Below are positions 49,401 through 58,901 of a stretch of DNA of 64,000 nucleotides, one piece after another. Position numbers and translations under genes: made by a program. Numbering within the stretch: position 1 is the first letter of the stretch; the number at the start of each line of letters is the position of its first letter. The notes beneath the pieces were generated by a model. It was given only the letters and a program-made list of their open reading frames with translations. It was not told the origin of the DNA and did no database searches. Location of the stretch: positions 3,976,603 through 4,040,602 of the forward strand of contig NW_017804353.1 of the NCBI RefSeq assembly GCF_001625305.1, in the 5' to 3' direction. The stretch comes from Branchiostoma belcheri (Eukaryota > Chordata > Leptocardii > Amphioxiformes > Branchiostomatidae).

Positions 49401-51722
49401 ATCTGTGAAGGGTTTCTAGTGCATTTTGTGAAATGGTGCTTCGTATCTTATCTCATAATATTTTATTTTGTAATTTTTTTTGCCAGCCTTTAAAATCGTT
49501 ACCAAGTCAGTCGTATTTTGACTAAAAAAATACTTGTCTTCCTTAGCTACTTTCAAAACTTTCTGCCGTCCAAAAAAGAAAACTTCGATCCCAGCAAATT
49601 TATTACTTGGCGTAGAAGCCCCGTCTTCACCCCGTAAGTCAGCCGTATGTTGGATGTATTCCCAGGGACATTACCCTCCCACAGGGCCAGACAACATCAG
49701 TCACACTCGTACCTGACAGGCTACACCGTCACGGGAGGGGCACCTGTCGTACAGCGGGCGGCAGGATCCCCGCTGTGACGCCGGAATAATTAGACTTGTT
49801 ACCCGGAGAGGGAGAACTCTAGATGATTCTGAAACGATAGAGCCTTCTCCCAGGGTGGTTGATCTATATCACTATCGCGAAGACGCGAAATTGCTCTGGG
49901 CATCCCGACATCTGAATCTATGCATTATTTAATGAGACTTGGGAGGGAAAATGAAGAGATGTAGCAAGAGACATCTTGTCAAAGATGGATATCTCCTGCT
50001 GTACGATTGAAACTCTAATAAAACAGGGATATAGAGATGGATGGTGGCTTCACGCACGGATCTTAGAGTAAACTTACAGCATGTTTCAGTTACATGAACC
50101 CTAGTTGGAGCTGCCCTCGCACAGTAAAGTTTGCGACGGTCGATTTTATCAGTAGTTTCTGTAACCGTTTTCCTGTCGCCTTGCCCCAAAATACAGCCAA
50201 ATGCAACATGTGGTATGCATATATCTGTAAGCCTCTGACTAAGATGGCCAAAGACTAACCGGATAAGTTTTCAGTCTCAAGTGAAGTTGTTTTCAGCACC
50301 AACGTTGTTTCAGAGTGGCTGTCAAGCTACACAAAGCGCTACACGAAAAAGATAACACGTAACGCCGTGTGTGTAGAATCCCTTGCTATATTCCCGGGAG
50401 ATGGGATGAAAATACGTGTAAGTGGTCCGCGTAGTGTGATTAGTCAGGAATTCAGCACCAAGGACAGGGCCTGACGTTGTTTCAGTGTGGCTGCCAAGCT
50501 ATAGCTACACAAATTTTAAAGCGCTACACGAAAAAAGGTGATAACATAAGATAAAACGTAACGCCGTGTGTGTAGAATCTCCTGATATTCCTTGCGGATA
50601 GCGTGATCATATAGCGTAGCGTGGTAAACCAGGTCGCCATAAGTTGTGGATTCAGCACCAAGGACAGGTCCAACGTGGTTTCAGTGAGGAAATCAAACTA
50701 CACAAAGCGCTACACGAAAAAAGGTGAGCTATAGCTACACAAAGCCCTATATACACGAAAAAGGTGATAACATAAGATAAAACATAACGCCGTGTGTATA
50801 GAATCCCCTGAAGATAGCGGGGTAATACTTGTAAGTGATCCGTAGCATGATAAGTCAGGTAGCCATAAGTTGTGGATTCAGCACCAAGGACAGGACCTAA
50901 CGTTGTTTCAGAGTGGCTATCAAGCTGCACAAAGTGCTACACGAAAAAGGTGATCACATAAGATAAAATATAACGCCGTGTGTGTAGAATCCCCTGAAGA
51001 TAGCGTGGTAATACGTGTAAGTGATCCGTATCGTGATGAACCAGGTCGCGCGGGACGTGCGGTGTCGTGTTGCCGCGCCCGTCTGCGGCAGGATCCCCGC
51101 TATCAACAGGTCTTTGCACCGACCCGCTAATTAGAAGCACGGCTGATGCGACCAGACATGGCGGTAAGGCTTAATGATGCGCGCCGCATGAATCCACATG
51201 CGCACCGCGCTCAGCTGCGCACAGTCACGAACTTTTCAACGCCTACCCTTTCTGTAATCTCCAAGCAGATCCTAGGGTAGCAACGTTAACGTCAGTATCA
51301 AATCGGCCAGTCAGTGTCCATTCGCCAGAGAGGGTCCATACGCTACCCAAGGGCGTAAGGCGTTGATACTGTCTTTTGCCACCCTAGGATCTGCTCTAAG
51401 ATTACTCTTTCTGTAGTCTGGGTGCCACCCGATTTGTAACGGCAACCCCGAAAAATGTTTTTTTTTTCAAAAATGATTTGCCGTTACAAATCGGATGGTA
51501 CCTTGGCTACTCTTCCTGTAATGTACAGAAAAATTTAAAAAAACTTGGTGCAAAATATCTACAAGAAAAGCTAAGAGGTAATAAGTGAGACTTTCCTACC
51601 TTCACCGATGTGTATTGCCGGAGTCTCCGCCTTTTTAAGTAGATGCAGAGCAAGGCGACGGCTATGCAGAGCAGGATGAGCGGCAGCGCCACGTACACTG
51701 CCACCTTCCATCCTGCCACCAT
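29415..51722 (-). CDS. Synaptotagmin-like tandem C2 protein (SYT12/15/17 group)
   Basis: Seven coding exons in order: 51722-51600, 43904-43772, 43616-43593 (24 nt), 37218-37094, 36775-36356, 35961-35841 and 29728-29415. Boundaries are AG/GT, phases agree, and the product is 419 aa. Residues 6-28 form a membrane helix after GWKVAVY, followed by KRRRLR. A Ser-rich linker leads to C2A (about 146-260; SVLPDEPRTLQSKIHRKT, GQVLLPLEN) and C2B (about 281-412; YLPTAERLTIVILKARGL, GKRLKKKKTS, NPVYNEALVF, ending RWHSL). C2A keeps most calcium ligands (TADPYF, FDYDQFSRD, with Glu for the first Asp). C2B has lost most (VHEN, GQNQ), so calcium binding there is unlikely. LQSK and GQVL resemble SYT15; GWKVAVY resembles SYT12. 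The exon containing the ATG is open upstream to its acceptor at 51742 (QCARVN before the Met), so an extra N-terminal exon is possible. The family acts in vesicle and membrane traffic. Confidence 0.82.
30257..30550. mobile_element. 294-bp extended fold-back element carrying CTCCAAGCAGAGG ends
   Basis: The inner part (30332-30475) has the CTCCAAGCAGAGG termini of the family. The inverted symmetry continues outward another 75 bp per side (AGCTTGTTCGTTTTCATGTC on the left, its complement on the right). Arms are about 140 bp with a small centre near CCCATGG. It lies in the last intron of the synaptotagmin-like gene. Confidence 0.75.
31585..31960. repeat. Dispersed repeat, copy A (partner at 47470-47745)
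   Basis: It shares AACTAGAAAGGTARCATTTG, TTCGCATATGGTCTGCTCTG, a GTTACCATGGTRAC palindrome and GTTTGGAGAAGAAGAAGAGG with the partner copy, in the same order and orientation. No coding frame. Class unknown. Confidence 0.6.
32840..33170. repeat. Degenerate tandem repeat with AGTGGGTGGTTGYAGCTGAA
   Basis: Two diverged copies share AGGTCTTGGAGTTGGAC, TATTTTCAGCCGT and AAGTGGGTGGTTG, with TGTCCATCATACAACATG-type segments between. Intronic and old. Confidence 0.5.
34717..34912. repeat. Tandem duplication, 111 bp period, two copies
   Basis: Both copies carry TGTGAGATATTAAC, ATACAAAATGAATAGCCATT and TTATCAGATTAYATTTATAG. Intronic and non-coding. Confidence 0.8.
35189..35340 (-). other. Candidate alternative terminal exon of the synaptotagmin-like gene
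   Basis: A good acceptor (TTTCTTCAG) precedes GGACCCAAGGCAAACATG. Spliced from the C2B exon donor at 35841, it continues in frame as RPGPKANMKLPTTEK and onward, and stops at 35189. A possible donor (GAGAAG then GTACTT) lies at 35249, but splicing from there to the last exon would break frame. It could therefore be an alternative end that truncates C2B, or a chance match. It does not resemble C2 sequence. Confidence 0.25.
35615..35823. mobile_element. Fold-back MITE beside a splice donor
   Basis: The inverted arms share CCTCGGCTCTAGGGC, an AAAATKCCCAC block and outer CCTGGAT..AGACTGT segments. The whole is 209 bp and non-coding. Its outer end is about 12 bp from the donor of the C2B exon at 35841. 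Confidence 0.7.
37254..37440. repeat. Dispersed repeat, copy A (partner at 62389-62575)
   Basis: It shares GTTCATCTGWGTTGG, TTTGACCCAGTG, GTCACACTTC-like and TGAAGACC.GAGT.A blocks with the partner, in the same order. Diverged; class unknown. Confidence 0.5.
38100..38830. repeat. Large imperfect tandem duplication
   Basis: Segments at 38110-38190 and 38597-38690 match (CCCCGTTATA, CTTGTACTCCGRTTTCTGAT). Segments at 38420-38555 and 38700-38830 match (TAACGTTATTAATTCCTGAG, TATACGTTGATATTCCGGAA). The first copy contains about 200 extra bases between the two blocks. Confidence 0.7.
39024..39125 (+). mobile_element. tRNA-derived SINE fragment
   Basis: The head carries an exact A box (TGGCGTAACGG) and a B-box-like GGTTCGAACCC, but acceptor and T stems do not pair as in a tRNA. 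It runs into CCTTGGGAAAGGCACTG, a segment common to SINE bodies. It breaks off soon after. Confidence 0.6.
41260..41673. mobile_element. MITE with TAAGGCCACAG ends, complete
   Basis: Left end TAAGGCCACAG, spacer, then TTTATGGATGACAT; the right end ATGTCATCCATAAA...CTGTGGCCTA is its complement. 414 bp with no transposase frame. The superfamily is not assigned because no clear target duplication was seen. Confidence 0.65.
43408..43437. repeat. AT dinucleotide microsatellite
   Basis: About fifteen uninterrupted TA units in an intron of the synaptotagmin-like gene. Confidence 0.95.
43933..44023. repeat. 29-bp tandem repeat, three copies, next to a splice acceptor
   Basis: Units of GGGCCTTCTGGGAACGAGTC plus nine bases; the third has a short insertion. 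On the transcribed (minus) strand it lies within about 30 bp upstream of the acceptor of the 43904-43772 exon, where the branch point is expected. Confidence 0.85.
44024..45659. other. Intronic stretch without a supported gene
   Basis: A GC-richer block at 44.3-44.8 kb has overlapping frames on both strands but no family resemblance. The rest is AT-rich and featureless. Confidence 0.35.
45660..46060 (-). mobile_element. 3' remnant of a non-LTR retrotransposon (LINE, CR1/jockey-like)
   Basis: On the minus strand the sequence encodes, in broken frames, RKFHTESFFPR, then LWNKLPRDCFP and LFKSKVNKHLSSLS before a stop at 45734. SFFPRT..LWN.LP....LF..KVN.HL is the usual C-terminal end of CR1/jockey-clade ORF2. 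A frameshift lies between the SFFPR and LWNKLP parts. An AATAAA-containing tail follows near 45671. Upstream parts up to about 46.5 kb may belong but are too worn to call. Confidence 0.6.
46540..46770 (+). mobile_element. SINE-like element
   Basis: A worn tRNA-like head (GGTAGTCTTGTGGTTAG) is followed by TTTGGAAAGGCACTTTACA, a CTCACTTGACTCAGGTG block and an A-rich tail with GAAAGAAAGAAAAC. The GGAAAGGCACT segment is shared with the fragment at 39024-39125. Confidence 0.5.
47470..47745. repeat. Dispersed repeat, copy B (partner at 31585-31960)
   Basis: Same order of blocks as the partner: AACTAGAAAGGTAGC, TTCGCATATGGTCTGCTCTG, GTTACCATGGTGAC and the GAAGAAGAAGAGG run. The copies differ by small gaps and substitutions. 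Confidence 0.6.
48360..49756. repeat. Tandem array, ~350 bp period, four units
   Basis: The landmark GTAGAAGCCCCGTC recurs at 48558, 48909, 49257 and 49612. Each unit also has CCCAGGGACATTACCCTCCC, ACCTGTCGTAC and AATCGTTACCAAGTCAGTCG. Spacing varies only by indels of a few bases. The array is intronic to the synaptotagmin-like gene and has no conserved frame. Confidence 0.85.
50285..51110. repeat. Tandem array, 160-225 bp units, about four copies
   Basis: TTCAGCACCAA recurs at 50292, 50452, 50652 and 50877, each followed by CGTTGTTTCAG, AGCGCTACACGAAAAA and AACGCCGTGTGTRTAGAAT. Units differ in length through indels and small internal duplications such as CTATAGCTACACAAA. Non-coding and intronic. 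Confidence 0.8.
51258..51401. mobile_element. Fold-back element, CTCCAAGCAGATCCTAGGGT subtype
   Basis: The left end TCTCCAAGCAGATCCTAGGG is complemented by CCCTAGGATCTGCTC at the right. GACGTCAGTATCAA and TTGATACTGTC form a second inverted pair. Its interior is shared with the partial copy at 29013. Confidence 0.7.
51421..51502. mobile_element. Small hairpin element
   Basis: Arms of 25 bp (GGTGCCACCCGATTTGTAAC and five more bases, with complement) enclose a T-rich loop of about 30 bp. It lies between the preceding fold-back element and the TM exon of the synaptotagmin-like gene. Confidence 0.65.
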
Positions 51723-51742
51723 GTTTACCCGGGCGCACTGTT

Positions 51743-54700
51743 CTGTAGAAACACACGTACAGAGAAATCACGTTATGCAGGGGAGAACCATTTCATCTCA
51801 GAAGGGAGGAGTGGGAACGAAAAGGGATGGATCATTATGTGAGGGGGTCCTATGTAAGCTCCTTGCAAACATAAATGCATTTTGAGTGTAACAGTTCGTT
51901 CAGTGTGATATATGCTAGATAGCTGCCGCCGCGCCGCGAGCATGCGAAGCTGATGTGTTACGCCGAAGGGCGGTTCTACTGACTATACAGATACAGATAA
52001 ATCATTTTGTACATGAGCGCCTAATAGTACTTAGGAGATCTTGCAGGTACACATGAGAACCATATTTGTTCTGAGAATTAAAAGCTTCTCCGGTAACGTT
52101 GGAGGATTTGCCGTAATGTCCCTTGTGACGCCATAGATCAGGTAGCGAAAAACGCTTGCTGACGCAAATTACAAATCACCACGAACAACAAGATGCGGCA
52201 TTTCAAGACAAGCAACAGCACTTCTTCAGTGAGCACATCCGGGTTCTCTGACGTCTCATCCGGATACTTCTAGAGATCTTGTCACTCAAGTCTCCTCAAC
52301 CGTGCAATTACCTTAATGAGAAACACGTGTACAATATCTTCTTCATCTATCTAAAATAACAGTTTGTTTTCTGAAGCCTGGAGTTTAATGTCGTTAATTA
52401 GCAAGTACATGGCGTTCTGTAATGATGAAACACAAGGGAGGTGCGGAGATGTTACGGTTGATCGATGCTGACAGTGTTTGTACAAGCTGCGATATGGTGA
52501 CAACCCGGGAGATAAAAAACAACTTACAACACGGTACAGGTTATATCAGGTCATGCCGCGTGCTATCATGTTTAGTTAGATATATGCATAACAGTAACAT
52601 GGCCTGATACATTACCCAGTGAGAAGAGTAGTATTAGGTGTGATTGTTTGTTTATTTGTGTGAACCCTTCATTAATGAGAGGCTCAAATCGACCCAAGGG
52701 CCGTTTGTTTATTTGGATTTTTCACAGAGTGAAAGGGAGGGAAAACAGGTCCATACGCCCCTTTTCAGGTTGCCCTCCCCCATACAAAAACACAACAACG
52801 TTAACAAAATATACATAATCAAAATCAGCAATATATAAAAAATACACAAAACAGGCGATAAATTAGTCAAGTTACGCATAATTCAAATACATCTAGAAAT
52901 AGAATAACTCATAAGGGAAGAGGTAAGGGTCAGACAAAATATATAACAAAGATGACCGTACAGTTTACATCACTTTATAAGTCCTAAACATCATCTTAAG
53001 TCCTAAACTGCATGTGACTCCCTCCTCCTATCTTAAGTGGGTCCGTCCCCACGGTAATGTAACAATTAGTATGGTAACAGCACAGGCCTGGTAACATCAG
53101 ATCAGAATCGGCGGCCCCAGGGGCAGAACTTGCCGCCGTGTCTGACAGGTCGCACCGCTCTCTGGAGAGGGATGCCAACTGTTGAACAGCAGGTCATGTT
53201 TACCAATATTGGGCTAGCTTTACCCTAGTGATTTTCGAGAATTATTTAGTAAGTATGACTTATTTCAGATATTGCAACAGAGACTACGATGAAAGAAATG
53301 TTGATAAGATGAACCGACAATGTTCGATAATTTATGATGGATGATTCGATAATAAAACAACTTTGCAAAGACAAAACTAGCTAATTGTTGAGCGAGGAAA
53401 ACATCCGTGGCTTACGTCTTCAGCATATTGATATACAAGTAAGTTAAATGTTTGAGTGTCACTGCCATTGTTTTTTGTACTTCCTAAGTTAGAATTGGTA
53501 TACTCTTGCCAAAACAGGCATTTTGGAAAAGAGCCAGTATAAACAGTTACTTATGACAGAATCCAATTTCAGAAAAGCCATAAAAGATAAACAACACATT
53601 TAATTACCTAGACAAAAGCGTTTGAAACAACGGTTGCCTGTATGAATGCCCTACAGTAATTACATGTGTAGACGTACTGATATGATTTCATATCTATGTA
53701 AATTCGTCTTATCTATGTCTCACATGCGAATACTTCTTAATTGCATGGTAGTCGTGCCTACGCATAGCAAATACAGTTGTCCTATATGACGTGATTTCTC
53801 ATGATAACAGTGATACTAAACAGTAGCGGAAACACAATTGTCAACCCACGACTGACAGTCAACGTTCGCCCTATCAAGCAACCATTCACCACATTGAGTT
53901 CATTGCAATATCGACATTTCAACCATGTTAACGGTTTTACAGTTCGGTTTCAAGCGGATCGCGATCGTCTTTTCTTCTTTTATATATCTCTGCAAACATT
54001 GTACATTTCTTCAAGCATTTATCTCATATTTTACGATTAACCCATATTGTTATATTACTTATAATTGGTTAGCATTTCTTCATCAGTCTACATCTAATGC
54101 AAGAAACAACACTGTGGCTATGTTGCCAGTCCTTGAAGCTTACTGATAAGCTTCTGTCTTTTCAACCCTCTTGACCTGTACCTGCCATGATGATGATTCC
54201 CAGTGGAGATGATTACCGGTGACACCAGAACCCCTTCTCTACCCTCAGCTAATGGCCCTTCCTAACGGTGACAAATCACTAATTAGGACGACACGAAAAC
54301 CCCTGGGGACGCCTTCCTAGTTTCAGGACTAACATCTTCGAAATTAGGATCACAAATCGATAGAAAATCCGGGAAAGTCTAATTGTTGAGCAACGAAAAC
54401 ATCCATGGCGTAAGATGCTGGATTACATCTCTTAAGTCGTTGATGGCTTGATAGTTGATAGCAAAAGTTGTCAAGAGTTAGTCCTATATTTTTATCGATT
54501 GATCATTAAAACATTTCACTTAACGGGACAACAAAACTAACGGGACAGCGACACAACAACGATTTATCGATACTAGTACAATGTAGTAAATGGTAGCACA
54601 TCATTCTGTGGTGTCAAGATATTGATATGCTGGAAACATGGTCTATATCACTGATTCTGTTACAAATGTACAACGTCAAAGAAGAGCTATAGTTTATTAT

Positions 54701-57635
54701 GATAAACAACCATGTTTCCCTCTCAAAATCCACAGGTGCTTGTTTCGTCAATTCCAGCCATGTTCCAACCAACCTTTTACTAAAGGTAGCATCTATCACC
54801 ATATGAACCACCAGTACTTCTCCACTACTAAAACGAGATGTATCGAAGGCGATTACTATAGGATTAGCCCGGGGTAATGTAACCCTACTTACAGAACGAT
54901 TTCTCTCCGCTATCGACCCTGTACATCCACACCCGATAGTTCTGTCATCAAATCTCAGTCTCGCCAGCTCGCTCGATCACACCAGCACGCGGTCACAGCC
55001 GGCCCGTAACTGCCGCCAGCGCCGCTCAAGCGCAACCTTTAATGTACGAAACCCAATTACGAACACAATAAACCGTCAAGTGAGCCCGGCGCCACTCCGG
55101 TGTAACCCATTTTCTCCGTCGGACCAATGTCACACGCGTTTTGTCTGATGGGGTGTCCCTCGTTTAAGGTCAGATTTAGAACGAAAGAAGCAAGACATAA
55201 TCAGATGGCGGTCTGCCACTAGTGCCAGAGTGGAACTGCTGCATAACCATAAGTAGACTGTCCGTTGAATAGTTTTTTTGGCCAAATAACAATAGCAAGC
55301 TGGTGCAGGCCTCGACTCTCAAGAAGAGGATGGGACAAGTACTAGAGAATGTTACATTAGTTTTCTAATCATTAATAAAGCGCAAACTCCGAATCATGTT
55401 TGTTTACCTTGCAGCTGAAGGGTTCTACCGCCGGACCCACCGTTTACGTCAGTTCCCTCCACATATCTGACGATTTTCCGCTTTCCCTCCGCCCACAAGA
55501 CACTCCATCTCTCAGGTTAACCTCTCTGACTTCCAGGAATCTTTCAAACTGGGCAAACAAGGTAATCCTGACTCTGCGCACGCACCCGGGGCAATCACGT
55601 GACGTTCACATCATGAGTTGCGCTTGGAGTGCTTTTTCTGGAAGTCACGCACGTTACAATAAACTCCAGCAAAGCGGAACCCTGCAAAATTACACGCTCC
55701 TGTACCTGTCTCGGTTCATCTTAGATGCGGCTCTGGCTCATTGACAGTGACATTTGCACTATACTACACATACTGCATGTTCTCGGTATATGCCTGCGCA
55801 AACCTCAACACCATATAGTTAACAATTACGGAAGCCTTAGAAAGGTAGACGAAAAATATGACCATTATCAGTCAGAAAGTCGAAGATATAATGCCAACCT
55901 TGAGGTGATCATGAAAAAAACACGACAAGGCGGCAATGGAATCAACCTGTATGTTACTCGTCGCATTTTACTCTTTTACCATGCACCATGCTACTTCCAG
56001 CTAGGTTAGACGTGTACGTGTAGAAGTCTGAACACTTGATGAAAGCCCCCATAACTTCCAGAATCGCTGCCTAAGAGTTACAGGCATAGTTCTGACCTGT
56101 TGAAATTATCAGGGTAGGGCGTGAAATGCCGTGTAAGGTCTGTGGCCTCACATCAGACCCTGCCGAGCCGCGCAGTGTGCGGAATAACGCGATTTGTAGG
56201 CAGGTCAGTATGGCGGAGTGACCTGACGAAGTGGCGGCGGTGAAGGCCAGTCACGGTTTGCCCACATCACTGCTCTCTCTCCGCGGTACGGAATAACCCC
56301 ACGGCGTGCCGGGGACAGATAAGCACGCCGACATCGCGGAGAGTTAGTTCTGCCTCGTTGCTGCACAAATTAGGGTCGACCACTCCAGAGGTTTTTACTG
56401 ATTTACACATTCTTGGGTCACCTCAGGTAGACCTGCGGCTATACCGCTATCTGTTCCGGAATGACAAGCGGGCGAAAACAACATTTAATCGATTCATCAT
56501 CGAGGTTTTTGAGCAGAATGTTTCTTCAACGATTACTCTCTCAATTTGCCCCCTCCCCACTCTCCGTTTATACACTGGCGCACTGCATGCAGTTGATATT
56601 ACAAGTTAGAAGTTCCCGGAAGAATTGGCCAGTCTGTAAGTTCATTATAAACCAAGGCCTGCTGACTCTTCTGTCCACAATGACTGATTTCCCCCTAAAA
56701 TAGCATCAAAACCTGAAAGCCTTCACCTAATTTCTCTGTAGCGAGCACTCTGGAGTGGACGTTTTCTTTTTGTCTTGCAGTGCCCAATTACAGTAGATTA
56801 CTCTGGTAAAAGGCGGAAGGGGACATCTGAAGAATTAAAAACTAGGTCGCTGATGTTTCAAAGGCTGTTCACGTCAGGAGTGATTGTTAGCCATACAGAG
56901 CAGAGCGCTGATTGGCTCCTATGGGAGCTACTCCCCACTACCAGCGTCGGAGTCCATCCAACCATTGACTTTTATACGGCACAGCTTCAGCATCAAAAGT
57001 GATGGATTTGGACGTTTGTTCGCTCAATGTTGTCAGCCACTTCGATTGGGTGATCGATTTCAGCTCTTTCGGTGAAAACATTTGACCCAATTGTGAAAGA
57101 CATGTAAGACTGGATGAAGATTGGTAACCTATTGAAAAATAGTGGCGCCTTGAAATATTAACATATCATATGATGTGCCATCTAGTTAACCTACCCGGAA
57201 ACAAAGCAATTCTGGTGATAACTTATGAACAGCAAAACCATCTTTCTAAGTATTTGATTTGTTTTGGGGCCGATTTAAAGTTTTCACGAACATCTTTAGC
57301 CAGCCGATTTCACGCACAGGGAATCTGCAGTTATTTCACATTCTAGTATAACTTCTCAAATTCCATTTGTCAAAATTCATGGGAGTACTCCGGCGCACTC
57401 GGGACCTATTCACACGTGTTTCCGCTCATCATACGCCAGATTCTCACCCATTAGTGCAATTCTCTTGTCAGGTATTCATCAGCTGCCACGGGGGGCGCGT
57501 GATCGCGAATGGACACTTCTACAAATCACAAGTGTATGTTGCATTGAAAGCATCACCCTTACATTTGGGACCCAAAACCAAACGACAGGAGTTGCGTTCT
57601 TCGAGTAAAACATGTCATGACCTAAAAAAACAGCT
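51743..57635. other. Gene-free stretch upstream of the synaptotagmin-like coding exons
   Basis: No coding exon is supported. On the minus strand a consensus donor (TCT followed by GTAAGT) sits at 54889-54894 and could end a 5' non-coding exon of the synaptotagmin-like gene; the frame before it is closed by a stop. A further CAAG/GTAAAC donor occurs near 55409. Both are only candidates. Confidence 0.3.
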
Positions 57636-57945
57636 AGAGACGGGAAAATCATGACCTAACAGCGATGAAAATTCACACTGCAATTTCCAGATAAAGAAAG
57701 GCAGGAGTCTAAATGTATATCTTTAGGGAAGCAATTGCCTATTTTTCACTACAATCGTTCCCCAGTCAGACATCGGCGTTTTTATAAATCAAAAACAGTG
57801 GGAGAGTAGAGACGGGAAAATCATGACCTAACAGCGATGAAAATTCACATTGCAATTATCAAATATCTTTAGGGAAGCAATTGCCTACTCACTACATACA
57901 ATCGTTCCCCAGTCAGACATCGGCGTTTTTGTAAATCACAACCAT
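57636..57945. repeat. Tandem duplication, ~172 bp period, two copies
   Basis: Both copies have AGAGACGGGAAAATCATGAC, AGGGAAGCAATTGCCTA and CGTTCCCCAGTCAGACATCG. The second is shorter by about 40 bp in its first half. Confidence 0.85.
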
Positions 57946-58750
57946 ACATTTAAGAAGAGATTCTGGCAATTCATCACTGTACCCATTATCCCGGCTTTTG
58001 GTGAAGACTATCTATACTGGCGTTGGACAGCCTCCCAAAGATTCTATCACCACAGCCCCTACATTTAGCCTTGTCCTCCCGGACCTCCCTCCCGGGCGAG
58101 CCCAGAATAATGATGCTCCAGCCGCCTTCATCAGTCTGGCGATCCGCGGGCGCCAACACCCGCTATCTGAATAAAGACACCTCGACTCTCTACAATTGAT
58201 TTTCCCTCAGGTTGTCTCTGCATGTATTCTGTGGCTCGGGCCCGCCGTATATTTCATGTTGTCGGCAACCATTCAAAGATTTTTGGGCTGCCAGTACTAG
58301 GGCAACAGGAAATTACATCGCGTATGTAAAAGCCAGCAAAAGACTGGACGAGGTGTTGTTATTCCTTCTTACACTTGAGAAATCCTGGCTATTCATCACA
58401 AAAATCTTGATAAATGACTCAATTACTTTAAGACGGTCAGAAGGATACGTTTAGCCAATGCTCGTAACTTGTTGCCTTAAAGTCAGTGAAGATAACGTAA
58501 CAAATATAGTCGCGGCTTTCATGATGAATCCATACAGGTATTAACACGTCTGAGCTAAGGATTACGGGATAGTAACACCGTCTGGCTGATATGAATACAC
58601 AATCCACATGCGGTGGTCAGAATGAATTCCCTTCTTCTCATTCCAACATTACCCAATACAGTAAATATTGTGTCAACGTCATAACAGAACAGATCAACAC
58701 AAAAGACATTATATTCTTAGCAATGACCTGGATCAAGTGAAATTTAGTAG

Positions 58751-58901
58751 CCTCTACCAGGCTTCGGGAGACGGCTGGAAAGAGCAGAAATCGGCCAAAT
58801 AGAGAGACAGCATGCCAAGGGAGTTTGGTCGGCTGGAGAAAACTCGGGGGCGGCAAACCGATTTCTGCTCTTCCAGCCGCCTCCCGAAGCCTGGCAGAGG
58901 C
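58751..58901. mobile_element. Palindromic MITE, GCCTCTACCAGGC family, copy 3
   Basis: Ends GCCTCTACCAGGCTTCGGGA and complement, with GGCTGGAAAGAGCAGAAATC in both arms. At 151 bp it is the shortest complete copy in the window. Confidence 0.75.

Noticed and set aside
52996-53178. A minus-strand exon preceded by CCCTCTCCAG
   Set aside because: The frame is short, resembles nothing, and does not join in phase to the synaptotagmin exons or another gene.
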